Positions 12,831-13,005 of a DNA stretch of 13,005 nucleotides are shown one piece after another; the stretch's first letter is position 1, and each line of letters starts with the position of its first letter. A program made the translations under genes and the position numbers. The notes beneath the pieces were generated by a model. It worked only from the letters and a program-made list of their open reading frames with translations. It was not told the DNA's origin and ran no database searches. Origin of the DNA: Chromatiales bacterium (lineage in GTDB: Bacteria > Pseudomonadota > Gammaproteobacteria > SZUA-152); contig JALTPW010000226.1 in assembly GCA_026999335.1 (NCBI GenBank), forward strand, positions 1-13,005. The letters run 5' to 3'.

Positions 12831-13005
12831 ATGGCAAATTCACATCTTTTTACCTCTGAATCTGTGTCTGAGGGACACCCGGACAAGGTCGCAGACCAGA
12901 TTTCCGATGCCATTCTAGACGCTATTTTTGAGCAGGATCCCGTTGCTCGTGTGGCCTGCGAAACCCTGGTCAATACCGGCATGGTGGTGATCGCCGGTGA
13001 AATCA
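12831..13005 (+). CDS. metK: S-adenosylmethionine synthetase, N-terminal part (runs off the window)
   Basis: MetK makes S-adenosylmethionine from methionine and ATP. The first 58 codons are present and the rest lies beyond the window. The visible N-terminus, MANSHLFTSESVSEGHPDKVADQ, contains the GHPDK motif (His and Asp in the ATP/Mg site) followed by ISDAILDAIFEQDP and the CETLVNTGMVVIAGE segment, all diagnostic for the family. A strong AAAGGAAG ribosome binding site (12820-12827) is 3 nt before the ATG. The gene lies 95 nt after manC on the same strand and probably has its own promoter. Confidence 0.97.
   Translation, partial: MANSHLFTSESVSEGHPDKVADQISDAILDAIFEQDPVARVACETLVNTGMVVIAGEI

Noticed and set aside
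1..13005. Signs of a defence island, prophage, CRISPR array or transposon
   Set aside because: Every substantial + strand frame corresponds to a recognised core gene, and no spaced repeats, integrase, transposase or phage-like genes were seen.

Overview
This window is a block of core housekeeping genes from a gammaproteobacterium, all on the + strand. It starts with the last codons of what looks like serA, followed by pheA, hisC, tyrA, aroA, cmk, rpsA, ihfB, lapA, lapB, pyrF, a small secreted helix-hairpin-helix (ComEA-like) gene, manC and the start of metK. Several things point to Gammaproteobacteria: the aromatic 'supraoperon' order pheA-hisC-tyrA-aroA-cmk-rpsA-ihfB, the lapA-lapB-pyrF neighbourhood, a bifunctional chorismate mutase/prephenate dehydratase, and an E. 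coli-like six-domain ribosomal protein S1. In Pseudomonas tyrA and aroA are fused; here they are separate genes, and the tyrA-aroA gap holds a REP-like hairpin. That fits a deeper gammaproteobacterial lineage, for example one near Chromatiales or other sulfur-oxidising groups. The lineage is an inference, not a reading.

Region 1-4964 covers amino acid biosynthesis. PheA takes chorismate to phenylpyruvate, TyrA takes prephenate to 4-hydroxyphenylpyruvate, and HisC is a PLP aminotransferase that could serve histidine synthesis and also transaminate the aromatic keto acids. AroA makes EPSP upstream of chorismate. The gaps inside this cluster hold three different kinds of palindromic or repeat sequence: a hairpin in pheA-hisC, a 312-bp repeat-rich patch in hisC-tyrA, and a perfect 20-bp inverted repeat in tyrA-aroA.

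Region 5026-8249 covers nucleotide metabolism, translation and nucleoid proteins: cmk (CMP kinase), a 278-nt leader, rpsA, a hairpin without a T-tract, a candidate promoter, ihfB, and a clear rho-independent terminator. Region 8322-10555 holds lapA and lapB, which overlap by 4 nt with a TTG start for lapB (envelope and LPS homeostasis), then pyrF (UMP synthesis).

Region 10556-12735 is the least conserved part: a small exported HhH protein closed by a strong terminator, a 389-bp gap with an 80-bp dyad repeat, and manC (GDP-mannose synthesis), which stands without other sugar genes. metK begins at 12831 behind a plausible promoter and strong ribosome binding site and runs off the window end.

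I see no CRISPR array, tRNA or rRNA, transposase, phage or defence gene, and no convincing unknown system. The interesting material is modest: the intergenic repeats, the class II type EPSP synthase, the placement of hisC, and regulatory structures around rpsA/ihfB.
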